Positions 17,453-27,126 of a stretch of 64,000 nt of DNA are shown in pieces. Position numbers and translations under genes: made by a program. The DNA is from Edaphobacter acidisoli. Its GTDB lineage: Bacteria > Acidobacteriota > Terriglobia > Terriglobales > Acidobacteriaceae. Location: contig NZ_BMJB01000001.1 of NCBI RefSeq assembly GCF_014642855.1, forward strand, positions 1,426,001 to 1,490,000, read 5' to 3'. The notes beneath the pieces were generated by a model that was not told the DNA's origin, ran no database searches, and worked only from the letters and a program-made list of their open reading frames with translations. The number at the start of each line of letters is the position of its first letter. The stretch's first letter is position 1.

Positions 17453-18076
17453 TTATCCGCGGCTCATCTTGCGTCGAATCAACTCAGTCAGCCCAATCAG
17501 TCCCGAACCAAACAGCATCAGGCTCGAAGGCTCTGGCACCGACGTGTCGCCCACAAAGTTCTGCGGGGGATAATCCTCATATTGCTGGGTAATCGTCCCG
17601 CCGTTATAGATGTAGAACGTCGTATCCGACAGCATTGCGTTGCTCCCGGTATTGCCCACATTGCCCAACGCAAAGCTGTAGGCAGCCGAAACCAACGCAT
17701 CCGACCCAGGATTGTTGTTGCTGGAGTTCGATGGATCGAATATCTGCCACAGTGCATGTTGTACCGTTGCAGCATCCGATCCCACCAGCTGGCTGTAGAT
17801 GTACGCCTCTTCCTCATACTGGAAGCCCGTTGTATTCAGCGCGCTTCCCGCAAAGGTCGCCCCATTCACCACATTCACGCTCCAGCTCTCGCCGGTCTGA
17901 ATGAAGTTCTGGTCATTCATGCAGAAGAGCTGCAGTGACTGCGTTCCATTCAGCGTCAGGTTGTAGGGCCCAATCTCTCCATTGGGCGCGTTGTTGAACG
18001 TTAGCATGTCCCCCTTGGCCAACACAGGTGCCGTGGCAAGACACACCACTAACAGAAACATCGATATCCGCTTCAT
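17453..18076 (-). CDS. PEP-CTERM protein with Cys...VQxALW domain, paralog 1
   Basis: A 207-residue exported protein. After the signal peptide MKRISMFLLVVCLATAPVLA comes a beta-rich domain with GPYNLTLNGTQSLQLFCMND, TGESWSVNVVNG, TTGFQYEEEAYIYS and VQHALWQIFDPS. The C-terminus is a PEP-CTERM sorting signal: VPEPSSLMLFGSGLIGLTEL followed by IRRKMSR, which an exosortase would cleave. Cys52 and Gln106 sit where a thioester domain would have its Cys and its TQxA-like Gln; a Cys-Gln crosslink is inference. AGAGGAAAT precedes the ATG. Paralogs lie at 18634-19245 and 19903-20553. No exosortase gene lies in the window. Confidence 0.9.
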   Translation of the reverse strand: MKRISMFLLVVCLATAPVLAKGDMLTFNNAPNGEIGPYNLTLNGTQSLQLFCMNDQNFIQTGESWSVNVVNGATFAGSALNTTGFQYEEEAYIYSQLVGSDAATVQHALWQIFDPSNSSNNNPGSDALVSAAYSFALGNVGNTGSNAMLSDTTFYIYNGGTITQQYEDYPPQNFVGDTSVPEPSSLMLFGSGLIGLTELIRRKMSRG

Positions 18077-18460
18077 ATTTCCTCTTCACGCCCACATGGC
18101 AGGCGTTGGCTAAGCAGGACAGCAATGCCATAAGAGGTTCTTACTCACTCATCTCTACGGCACACGTCCGCGCCCTCGCGAAGGACGCAGCAACCCCAAT
18201 GCGACAGATCGCATATCCCGCATGGAACTATGGTTTCAGCCACTTGTCTAAGGAGACTCAGCAGATCAAGACAGGCGTGACTCGTTACTCGCTGTAGCTG
18301 CTGCTACCCGTACGAAGTAAATCGTCGAGCCATTTCTTCGTCGAGCCATCCAGAGAAATTTGCCCGTTTTCCCTGAAGATCAGAAGGGATTATGACACCA
18401 AACCTTCCACTTCGAACGCAACAGAGACTCCATTATGCAAACACGCAAAAGCTTGCATAA
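18077..18460 (-). promoter_or_regulatory. Long leader and upstream region of PEP-CTERM paralog 1
   Basis: No gene lies between 18077 and the next gene end at 18634. A block at 18232-18249, AGACAAGTGGCTGAAACC on the minus strand, is repeated exactly in the region before paralog 2 (19414-19431) and partly before paralog 3 (20641-20652). In both exact copies an upstream TGTCT can pair with AGACA. The TGGCTGAAACC start resembles a -24 element, but the -12 GC is missing. The inverted repeat GCAAAA-GC-TTGCAT is at 18445-18458, about 200 bases upstream. Confidence 0.5.
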
Positions 18461-18555
18461 AACCTTTGCTGGCCGAGACACATTCATCCTGCAGAAAACA
18501 TGACCATTACAACGGCACACTCACGTCGCGCACAAAATCCCCACGCAAAAGAAAA

Positions 18556-18582
18556 TGCGCGGATGAGAAACTCACCCGCGCA
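18556..18582 (-). terminator. Terminator of PEP-CTERM paralog 2
   Basis: TGCGCGG-A-TGAG-AAA-CTCA-C-CCGCGCA folds into a long stem with one mismatch. It follows the gene end by about 50 bases, and a closely related hairpin follows paralog 3 at 19839-19866. Confidence 0.75.
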
Positions 18583-18633
18583 GCCAGTTATCAAGCTAGT
18601 TAATTCAAGCTCGTTAGTTATCGACTTTGATTT

Positions 18634-19245
18634 TTATGCGCGACCCATCTTGCGACGAACCACTTCGGCCAGACCCATCAGGCCCGAACCAAGCAGCATC
18701 AGGCTTGAAGGCTCCGGAACTGGTGAAGGATCACCTACGAAGTTCTGAGGCGGCGAGCACTGGTACTGATTCGTAATATCCCCGCCGTTCCAGATGTAGA
18801 ACGTCGCTTCCGACAAAATCGCGTTGTTGCCCGTGTCACCAACAAGGCCCAGAGCAAAGTTGTAGGCGGACCAGATCAGCGTGTTCGAAGCAGAGTGCGA
18901 AGGATCGAAGATGTGCCACAACGCGTTCTGCACCGTCGAAGCATTCGTCCCGTTGTAGACGCTGTAGATGTAAGCCTCTTCTTCATACTCGAAGCCAGTC
19001 GTATTCTTCTTGCTGCCTGCAAACGACTGCCCGTTCACCACATTCACGCCCCAGCTCTCGCCAGTCTGAATATAGTTCTGGTCATTCATGCAGAACAGTT
19101 GCACGGACTGTGTTCCATCCAGCGTCAGGTTGTAGGGCCCGGTGCTTCCGGTGGGCGCATTGTCGAACGTAAGCGTGTCGGCCTTAGCCAACACAGGAGT
19201 CATTGCAAGGCAAAGCACTGCAAAAAGTGATGCAATTCGCTTCAT
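18634..19245 (-). CDS. PEP-CTERM protein with Cys...VQxALW domain, paralog 2
   Basis: A 203-residue paralog of the gene at 17453. It has a signal peptide (MKRIASLFAVLCLAMTPVLA), then QSVQLFCMNDQNYIQTGESW, NTTGFEYEEEAYIYS and VQNALWHIFDPS. Cys52 and Gln106 are at the same positions as in paralog 1. The sorting signal is VPEPSSLMLLGSGLMGLAEV plus VRRKMGR. An upstream in-frame ATG at 19251 leaves only one base after GGAG; the second ATG, used here, has the normal spacing of seven. The protein is probably anchored to, or released at, the cell surface by an exosortase system encoded elsewhere. Confidence 0.9.
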   Translation of the reverse strand: MKRIASLFAVLCLAMTPVLAKADTLTFDNAPTGSTGPYNLTLDGTQSVQLFCMNDQNYIQTGESWGVNVVNGQSFAGSKKNTTGFEYEEEAYIYSVYNGTNASTVQNALWHIFDPSHSASNTLIWSAYNFALGLVGDTGNNAILSEATFYIWNGGDITNQYQCSPPQNFVGDPSPVPEPSSLMLLGSGLMGLAEVVRRKMGRA

Positions 19246-19640
19246 GATCATTCTCCGCGCCCGAACATGCGGGCGTATGGTTATGTCGGACTGCTGTGTC
19301 GTAAGAGATTGACTGATCTACGTTCACGATCGAAACTCCCTTCGACACACGTCCACTCTCTGCGCGGAATCGACCATGATGCACGCCGGTCACTTCTCGC
19401 GTAGAACGACTAAGGTTTCAGCCACTTGTCTTGAGGGGACCCAACGGATGAGACAGTGTGACTAGTTACTTCGTATAGCTTCTGCTGCATGTACTAAATG
19501 CAATCACCCGGCCATTTCTTCCGTTCTTCACAAACACCTGAAATTCGCTAAATTCCAAAGGAAAATGCATATCGCAACCAGCATCTTCAGAGCCGCGAAC
19601 CGCGCGCACATTGCAAACATGCAAAATTTTGCGCAATATC
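19246..19640 (-). promoter_or_regulatory. Long leader and upstream region of PEP-CTERM paralog 2
   Basis: A gene-free stretch that aligns along its length with the region before paralog 1, with the identical block at 19414-19431 and similar flanks (AGTAACTAGTCAC versus AGTAACGAGTCAC on the minus strand). A perfect 12-base palindrome GCAAAATTTTGC lies at 19621-19632, about 190 bases above the block. The rest, to 19752, shows nothing I can name. Confidence 0.5.
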
Positions 19641-19752
19641 GGCACCTTCATGCCTCTCATCCCTTATCTTGCGGAAAATATGCAGGTTACCGTCGATGAT
19701 TACGTGCAGAGCCGGAAGTTACCTCTCGAATATTCCTTTAGACAAAGCAAAA

Positions 19753-19772
19753 CCAGGCCCACAAGAGCCTGG
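19753..19772 (-). terminator. Second hairpin after PEP-CTERM paralog 3
   Basis: CCAGGC...GCCTGG within an AAAACCAGGC...GCCTGGCTTC context. It matches the hairpins that follow the 28-residue peptide genes, although no peptide gene precedes it here. It may be a back-up terminator or the remnant of a lost peptide unit. Confidence 0.55.
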
Positions 19773-19838
19773 CTTCAGAACATCCACACCGCATTCGTTT
19801 TATTCAATTCGATCCGTATATATTCGTTCAACAAAAAT

Positions 19839-19866
19839 GCGCGAATGAGAGAGACTCATCCGCGCA
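19839..19866 (-). terminator. Terminator of PEP-CTERM paralog 3
   Basis: TGCGCG-A-ATGAG...CTCAT-C-CGCGCA, a stem nearly the same as that at 18556-18582. It lies about 35 bases after the stop of paralog 3. Confidence 0.75.
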
Positions 19867-19902
19867 GAGAAACTTTCAACTCAATTACAGTTCTTCGCGT
19901 TC

Positions 19903-20553
19903 TTATTCGCTCCACACCGCACGGCGCAGCAGCCCTGCAAGTCCAATCAGTCCCGAGCCAAACAGCAGCAAGCTCGAAGGCTCCGGAACAGGCGAGTTGT
20001 TGCTGATAGTGTTCCCCACACTGCTGCTGCCCACATAGTTCTCGGGCGGCAGATTCTGGTCCTGGTGCGTCACATTCCCGCCATCCCATATATAGAACGT
20101 CGCATTCGCCAGAAGCGTGTTGCCTGCCGTGTCACCGACGTTGGCAAGCGCGAAGTTGAAGGCCGCCGAAGCCAACGCATTCGACGACGAGTTGTAGTTG
20201 CCAATGTTTAACGAATCGAAGACCTGCCACAGCGCATACTGCACCGTCGAGGCGTTCGTCCCGTTGTACTGCCCGGCAATGTAGGCTTCCTCTTCATACT
20301 GAAAGCCCGTCGTGCTCAGTGCGCTGCCGGCAAAGGCCGAACCGTTCACCACGTTTGCGCCCCAGCTTTCGCCATGTTTGACGCCATCCTGGTCGTTCAT
20401 GCCAAACAGTGAAAGCGCCGTACTCCCATCCGTCAGCGAGTACGGTCCAATGCCGTTGTTGGAAGCGCCAGTAAACGTCATCGTATCGGCCTTCGCCAAT
20501 ACAGGGGTCATAGCAAGGCAAATGATCGCAGCAATTACACCAAATCTCTTCAT
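19903..20553 (-). CDS. PEP-CTERM protein, divergent paralog 3 without the Cys
   Basis: A 216-residue paralog of the genes at 17453 and 18634. It has a signal peptide (MKRFGVIAAIICLAMTPVLA), then SLFGMNDQDGVKHGESWGAN, TTGFQYEEEAYIAG and VQYALWQVFDS. Where paralogs 1 and 2 have FCMND, this one has FGMND, so the conserved Cys is replaced by Gly51, while Gln105 is kept. There is a longer Ser/Asn linker before the sorting signal VPEPSSLLLFGSGLIGLAGL plus LRRAVW. The open frame extends to 20658, but the first 35 residues do not fit the family. The start is the ATG that begins the same MKR signal peptide. Confidence 0.88.
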   Translation of the reverse strand: MKRFGVIAAIICLAMTPVLAKADTMTFTGASNNGIGPYSLTDGSTALSLFGMNDQDGVKHGESWGANVVNGSAFAGSALSTTGFQYEEEAYIAGQYNGTNASTVQYALWQVFDSLNIGNYNSSSNALASAAFNFALANVGDTAGNTLLANATFYIWDGGNVTHQDQNLPPENYVGSSSVGNTISNNSPVPEPSSLLLFGSGLIGLAGLLRRAVWSE

Positions 20554-21138
20554 TCTCTTCTTCACAACTCTCTCCGGTACACTTCCGGCGTTCCCTGCGC
20601 GAGTAACCGAAGGTAATGCGACGGCCACAAGGAGGATTAGGGTTTGAGCTACGCGCACGCTGGAATCTACAGGAAGTGCTCACAGCCAGTTACTTACACA
20701 AATTTCTTACGCGACTTAGATGTGCAATTGAGCGCCCATTCATAAATTCACCAAACGGCTGTGCAAATCTTTACGACATTGCAACAATTTGCGAGTCAAA
20801 GTCAGGCCTCTACGTCCACGCGATGCGACCAAAAGCAACACATAGCCCACAGAAAATGGAAGATTTTGAATGCCTGAAATATGTGTAAATATATGACCAA
20901 CAATAACTTGCGAACAAAGGTAACTTCTATAGCCCCTGCTCGAAGTTACCTATTTGGAATTCTCTCTTCACCGCTGGTACAACCTCCGGAATCACCTATG
21001 TGCCTGCCCGTTTCTCTGAGCAAAGCAACCAGTTCAGATATTCCTCCAAACGCAGCAAAGCCAGACCCGCGAGAGTCTGGCTTCACACAAAATTCAAGGT
21101 CGTCCCCACCCAACCACCCGGCTGGATCAGCGGAACCC
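20554..21138 (-). promoter_or_regulatory. Gene-free region before PEP-CTERM paralog 3
   Basis: No credible gene in about 585 bases. GGTTTGAGCTAC at 20641-20652 corresponds to the GGTTTCAGCCAC block of the other two PEP-CTERM leaders. An inverted-repeat relative GCAACAATTTGCGA lies at 20781-20794, about 130 bases above it. The terminator of peptide C ends the region at 21059-21082. The rest is AT-richer than the genes and shows nothing else I can name. Confidence 0.45.
21059..21082 (-). terminator. Terminator of peptide C
   Basis: AGCCAGAC-CCGCGAGA-GTCTGGCT, an eight-base stem in the AAAGCCAG...CTGGCTTC context shared with copy B. One stem pair has changed on both arms (A-T in place of G-C), which keeps the fold. 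Confidence 0.75.
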
Positions 21139-21225
21139 TTAGTTCAACGTCGCAAACTGATCACGCATGTGAATGAAGGCGATCAGAACCACAGCAACCA
21201 AAGCAGGACTAAAGAACAGATACAT
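21139..21225 (-). CDS. 28-residue membrane peptide, copy C
   Basis: MYLFFSPALVAVVLIAFIHM and then RDQFATLN. It has the same 28-residue length as copies A and B, with the identical ends MYLFF and RDQFATL; the helix core has drifted to other hydrophobic residues, and the Cys17 of A and B is Phe here. GGAGGAGG lies about eight bases before the ATG. The helix pattern is one transmembrane span with a short polar tail. It is followed by its own terminator. An imperfect inverted repeat lies about 300 bases upstream at 21523-21540. Confidence 0.8.
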   Translation of the reverse strand: MYLFFSPALVAVVLIAFIHMRDQFATLN

Positions 21226-21858
21226 GGTGTAGCCTCCTCCGCATCAATGGCGGCACTCAGGTAAGGGTTCCCCGACTGATGTCCAGAGAGCCTCGCTACG
21301 TATCGCAGGGCTTCCAGCAGCCAGCCAGTTGGTTTCGCCCAAATCGCAGCGCTACTCCAGATAGCGCGTCGAAAGGGCACGTCTCGGCAATCTGCCCACA
21401 CCTCAAGTAAGGTGTCTGGCAACTTCTCTACAACGTGCAACTCTTTGCTACGCGTATCTAATTAGCAACTAACGAACCATTAACGAGGCATGCCCCGGTC
21501 ACCCAAAAACATCGAATTTGCTGGGAAATTTGCATTTCCCCAGTATTTCCTCACCCAATCCACCTGTTTCCCTTGCAGAACTTTGCACATATTGATGGCA
21601 TCAAAATTCACCTTTATGCCATTCCACCTCCTCAGACTGGCCGCGAATCATGCCCTCCTCGCTGTAGTCGCAACCCCTTGCATACGATTCAGATCTCGCT
21701 TTTAGACCTTGATCATTTACTCCTTCGGCAATAACTCCCACATCCAGGCCGAACGAACCCGAGGCCACCCAAGACAAAGGTTCAAAGAATGAACTATGTT
21801 ATCTGGTGAGAAAAACCTGCGAACCGCAGCGTCCCGAAACAATCCATCAGGAGTCGAA
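21226..21858. promoter_or_regulatory. Gene-free divergent region before peptide C and lyase gene
   Basis: About 630 bases between the divergent peptide C and lyase genes, without a credible gene. The clearest structure is GGGAAATTTGCATTTCCC at 21523-21540, a near-palindrome that contains the TTTGCAT half of the repeats found in the PEP-CTERM cluster. The 150 bases before the lyase gene are plain and show no strong promoter boxes. Confidence 0.4.
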
Positions 21859-23784
21859 ATGAGACTGCTCTCCCGCCTGGGCCTTTATCTGCCATTTGCC
21901 ATCCTCGCCGCCACTACCGCCATCTCCGCCCAAACCATCGCCCCCGGCCAATACGCCGGCATCACTCCCGAGCAGGTTCAGCAAATCGCCTCCATGCTGC
22001 CCGCCAAGCCCACCGGCTTCGGCCCACCCTGCTCCGACCGCGCCGCCTGGTCCCGGCTCGCCGCGCAGTTCCAGCCGCAGATCGCGCAAGCCGAGTCCAT
22101 GCTCACCGAGCCCTTCCCTGCCTGGAGCGACGACGCCTATAGCGACTACCTCCGCACCGGCTCCCGAACGCGTGGCAACCAAATGCTCGCCGCACGCGAA
22201 CACTGGCTCGCGCCGCTCGTGCTGGCCGAGTGCGCCGAAGGCCGCGGGCGATTCCTCCCGCGCATCGCCATGGTCCTCGACCAGCTTTCCACCCAGCCCA
22301 CGTGGAATGAAGCGGCCAACGACGCCGACCTGCGCGACTTCGGCACGCCGCTCTATCGCCAGACCATCTCACTCGACTCCGCGACCCTCGGGCAAAACAT
22401 CGCCGAAGCCTTCTATCTCATCGGCGACCAACTCCCCGCCGAAACCCGTCAGCACATCCAAACCGCACTCGAGCAGCGCATCTACACACCCATGCGAGCG
22501 GCTCTCACACCAGGACACGGATATTGGTGGATGACCCGAGACTCCAACTGGAACGCCGTCTGCCTCGACGGCGTCACCGGCGCCGCCCTCGCCGCCCTAC
22601 CCTCGCGTGAAGACCGCGCACTCTTCGTCGCCGCAGCCCAACTCTACTCCCCCAACTACCTTCGCAGCTTCTCCGACAGCGGCTACGGCGTCGAAGGCAT
22701 CGGCTACTGGAGCTACGGCTTCTCCCACTACGCCGACCTGCGCGAAGCGCTCTGGGCTGCGACCAGCGGCAAGATCGATCTCTATTCGAACCCCCAGGCC
22801 CGCAAGGTCGCGCTCTTCAGCATCCAGCTCCAGATGCTCCCCGGCAACTTCGCTGCATTCGGCGACGCCCACTTCATGTCCGTCCCCAGCGCCCCGCTCG
22901 TAGCCTACGTCGAAAAAACCTTCGGCCTCGACATCACCGCACCCGCAAAGCCCACGCACGAAACCGCCGCGCTGGTCGACGCCGTGCGCACCGCCTTCCC
23001 TAACCACTCTGAGCTGCCTGCCAGTTCCAACGACGACATCCTCGGCCTGCGCACCTACTACGCCGACCCCGGCGTCCTCATCGCGCGTCCGGCTCCCGGA
23101 GGCGATCTCGCCGCAACCATCAAAGCCGGCGGCAACGGCGGCCACAGCCACAACGACATCGGTTCCTTCGTCATCGCGCTCGGCGCAACCCAGCCGATAG
23201 GCGACCCCGGCGGCCCCAACTTCTACACCAGCGACACATTCTCATCCAAACGCCTCACCTCGCGCCTGCTCAACTCCTACGGTCATCCGGTCCCGGTCAT
23301 CGGAGCCGCGCTTCAAAAAGACGCAACCAAACTCCACCCAAAAGTCCTTAGCACCAGCTTCACGCCGCAGCAGGACTCCATCACCATCGACATGACCAGC
23401 GCCTACGACGCGCCCACACTGAAGAGCCTCGCCCGCACCATGAAGTATTCACGCGAAGGCCAGGGCTCCGTCGAGATCGCCGACAACTTCAAACTCTCTG
23501 CCCCAACCGACATCGAAGAGTCTCTTCCCACCCACGGCACCTGGCGTCAGATCGACGCGAAGACGCTCGAGTTCACCATCGACGCCAACGCCGGAAAAGA
23601 ACATGGTCCCATCGACCCCAACGCCAAACCGGAACATCTCCGCGTCACCATCGAAGCCCCAACCACCTTCACCGTCACCGATGAGAAGATCGACGACTAC
23701 GGCAACCCGTTCACCCGAGTAGCCATCCACCTGCACCTCAAAAAATCCGGCACCATCACCCTCCACTTCACCCCAGCCGACTAG
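21859..23784 (+). CDS. Exported heparinase II/III-like polysaccharide lyase
   Basis: A 641-residue secreted protein of the heparinase II/III type. A signal peptide (MRLLSRLGLYLPFAILAATT, cleavage near ISAQT) precedes an alpha/alpha toroid domain with MTRDSNWNAVCLDGV and FSDSGYGVEGIGYWSYGFSH. The beta-sandwich half begins near GGNGGHSHNDIGSFVIALG, the family's typical metal and catalytic HxHND motif. Such enzymes cleave uronic-acid-containing polysaccharides by beta-elimination; the substrate (alginate, heparin-like or another) cannot be read from the sequence. AGGAG precedes this ATG; the longer frame to 21796 was not used. Confidence 0.88.
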   Translation: MRLLSRLGLYLPFAILAATTAISAQTIAPGQYAGITPEQVQQIASMLPAKPTGFGPPCSDRAAWSRLAAQFQPQIAQAESMLTEPFPAWSDDAYSDYLRTGSRTRGNQMLAAREHWLAPLVLAECAEGRGRFLPRIAMVLDQLSTQPTWNEAANDADLRDFGTPLYRQTISLDSATLGQNIAEAFYLIGDQLPAETRQHIQTALEQRIYTPMRAALTPGHGYWWMTRDSNWNAVCLDGVTGAALAALPSREDRALFVAAAQLYSPNYLRSFSDSGYGVEGIGYWSYGFSHYADLREALWAATSGKIDLYSNPQARKVALFSIQLQMLPGNFAAFGDAHFMSVPSAPLVAYVEKTFGLDITAPAKPTHETAALVDAVRTAFPNHSELPASSNDDILGLRTYYADPGVLIARPAPGGDLAATIKAGGNGGHSHNDIGSFVIALGATQPIGDPGGPNFYTSDTFSSKRLTSRLLNSYGHPVPVIGAALQKDATKLHPKVLSTSFTPQQDSITIDMTSAYDAPTLKSLARTMKYSREGQGSVEIADNFKLSAPTDIEESLPTHGTWRQIDAKTLEFTIDANAGKEHGPIDPNAKPEHLRVTIEAPTTFTVTDEKIDDYGNPFTRVAIHLHLKKSGTITLHFTPAD

Positions 23785-23802
23785 CTTTTTCAACCAGCCA
23801 CC

Positions 23803-23857
23803 ACTGTCGGGTGCCCCATCTTCGCGACGGCCTTATCGTCGCTAAGGTGGGGTTCAT
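23803..23857. repeat. GC-rich intergenic hairpin repeat
   Basis: GGGTGCCCCATCTT...AAGGTGGGG can fold with an inner GCGAC/GTCGC stem. It has the form of the short hairpin repeats common between acidobacterial genes. It may act as the terminator of the lyase gene. Confidence 0.5.
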
Positions 23858-23883
23858 TCTCGCGGCAGCGAAAATCCAAAAGG

Positions 23884-23965
23884 CCGCCCGTCCTTACGAT
23901 TCTCAACGCACCACAAAAGATCGCGCGCCCCATCCTTCCGCTTTTTGCGAAGAGCAGGAACGCAC
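23884..23965 (+). repeat. Direct repeat flanking cupin/AKR pair, left copy
   Basis: Contains CCGTCCTTACGATTCTCAAC, then CCATCCTTCCG-CTTTTTGCGAAG. Roughly three quarters of its positions match 25577-25660 in the same orientation. The two copies bracket the cupin and aldo-keto reductase genes. Confidence 0.6.
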
Positions 23966-23982
23966 AGACTCTCCCGGGAGCT

Positions 23983-25660
<1,678 letters not shown>

Positions 25661-25837
25661 GTAAACTGCTTGCGCCGCCGACAGGTAAACGCTTTGTGTG
25701 GGATAAAAATCCGTGTCAAGCCCCCAATCCGTGGAAATCCCCACATCCTCAACAAACGAAACCAAATAAAAATCTCCCCGAGTTGGCGGGTTAGTTTTGC
25801 TCAACCCGCTACAATTAATTCAGAACTCAAAAAGACA

Positions 25838-25857
25838 AACCCGGCTCAGGCCGGGTT
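25838..25857. terminator. Rho-independent terminator
   Basis: AACCCGGC-TCAG-GCCGGGTT followed by TTTTT on the plus strand and by GTCTTTTT on the minus strand. It is well placed to end mqnE, whose stop lies about 85 bases away. Confidence 0.85.
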
Positions 25858-25943
25858 TTTTCATGGCTCGGACTCAAGCTGAAGTCCAGACTTAAACCAT
25901 TTCGATGGAATACTTTAGTACTTAAAGTAGGGGGAGGGGGGTA

Positions 25944-27095
25944 CTACACCGCCACGGTAAACGAGTCCTCACTCCGAGTCACCGCCCGGTAGAGCGTATC
26001 CCGCTCAAACGGCACCCGCCCAGCCTCGGCAATCAGCCGGATCAAGTCCGCCCGCCGCAGCCCCTGCGGAGTCGAAGCCCCCGCATTGTGGTAGATCTTC
26101 TCCTCCACCACCGTCCCGTCGATATCATCCGCCCCAAACCGCAGCGCGATCTGCGCCATCTTCGGCGTCACCATCTGCCAGTAGCTCTTGATGTGCGGAA
26201 AATTGTCCAGCATCAACCGCCCGACGGCGATCTGCCGCAGATCCATCATCCCCGTCGTCTTCGGAATGTGCGCCAGCGCCGTGTGGTCCGGGTGGAACGC
26301 CAGCGGAATAAACGTCTGGAACCCACCCGTCTCATCCTGCACCGCCCGCAGCCTCACCAGATGGTCCACGCGGTCCTCGTCGTTCTCGACGTGCCCATAA
26401 AGCATCGTCGCATTCGACTTCAGCCCGATCCTGTGCGCCGCCTTCGCCGTCTCCAGCCACTCGCCGCCGTCAATCTTGTGGTCGCAGATGATGTGCCGCA
26501 CGCGATCCGCAAAGATCTCCGCACCGCCGCCCGGCATCGAATCCACGCCTGCGGCCTTCATCCGCTCCAGCGTCTCGGGAATCGTCATCTTCCCCCGCTT
26601 AGCCAGAAACGCCACCTCCACCATGGTGAACGCCTTGATGTGAACCTTCGGAAACCGCTGCTTCAACCCGCGCACCAGGTCCATGAAGTACTCAAACGGA
26701 AGATCAGGGTGCAGCCCGCCGACAATATGGAACTCCGTCACCGCTTCGGAATAACCGGCGCCAGCCGTCTCCCAGGCCTCTTCCAGAGCCATCGTGTACG
26801 TGCCGACATCGCCCTTCTTCTTGCCAAACGCACACAACCTGCAAGAAGCCACGCACACGTTAGTCGGATTGATGTGCCGGTTCACATTGAAGTACGCCGT
26901 ATCACCGTGCAGTCGCTCCCGCACCATGTTCGCCAGCCACCCCACCGCCAGAATGTCACCGGTACGATAGAGCGCAACACCGTCATCGAAGCTCAGCCGC
27001 TCGCCTGCCTGCACCTTCGCCGCAATCGGCAAAAGCGCCGGGTCGTCGGTCTGAAAAGAGTGCCGTGGCCGCTGGCTGGATGATCGAAAGCTCAT
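25944..27095 (-). CDS. mqnE: Aminofutalosine synthase, radical SAM
   Basis: Radical SAM enzyme that joins 3-[(1-carboxyvinyl)oxy]benzoate to SAM to give 6-amino-6-deoxyfutalosine, the second step of the futalosine route to menaquinone. The 383 residues hold the 4Fe-4S motif CxxxCxxC at Cys81, Cys85 and Cys88 in NPTNVCVASCRLCAF, then EFHIVGGLHPDLPFEYF, typical of MqnE rather than MqnC, and IPLAFHPDHT. It stands alone here, so the other mqn genes must be elsewhere. It implies menaquinone-based respiration. Confidence 0.92.
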   Translation of the reverse strand: MSFRSSSQRPRHSFQTDDPALLPIAAKVQAGERLSFDDGVALYRTGDILAVGWLANMVRERLHGDTAYFNVNRHINPTNVCVASCRLCAFGKKKGDVGTYTMALEEAWETAGAGYSEAVTEFHIVGGLHPDLPFEYFMDLVRGLKQRFPKVHIKAFTMVEVAFLAKRGKMTIPETLERMKAAGVDSMPGGGAEIFADRVRHIICDHKIDGGEWLETAKAAHRIGLKSNATMLYGHVENDEDRVDHLVRLRAVQDETGGFQTFIPLAFHPDHTALAHIPKTTGMMDLRQIAVGRLMLDNFPHIKSYWQMVTPKMAQIALRFGADDIDGTVVEEKIYHNAGASTPQGLRRADLIRLIAEAGRVPFERDTLYRAVTRSEDSFTVAV

Positions 27096-27126
27096 ACTAC
27101 GATTCTACCCCTCGGCAGCGGCAGCA

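Noticed and set aside
18232-18249. Sigma-54 promoter in the PEP-CTERM leaders
   Set aside because: TGGCTGAAACC fits the -24 half, but the -12 GC is AG in both exact copies, so I kept it only as a conserved block.
25788-25830. Possible small RNA with promoter before the terminator at 25838
   Set aside because: TACAAT has no partner -35 at proper spacing, and the terminator is explained by mqnE.
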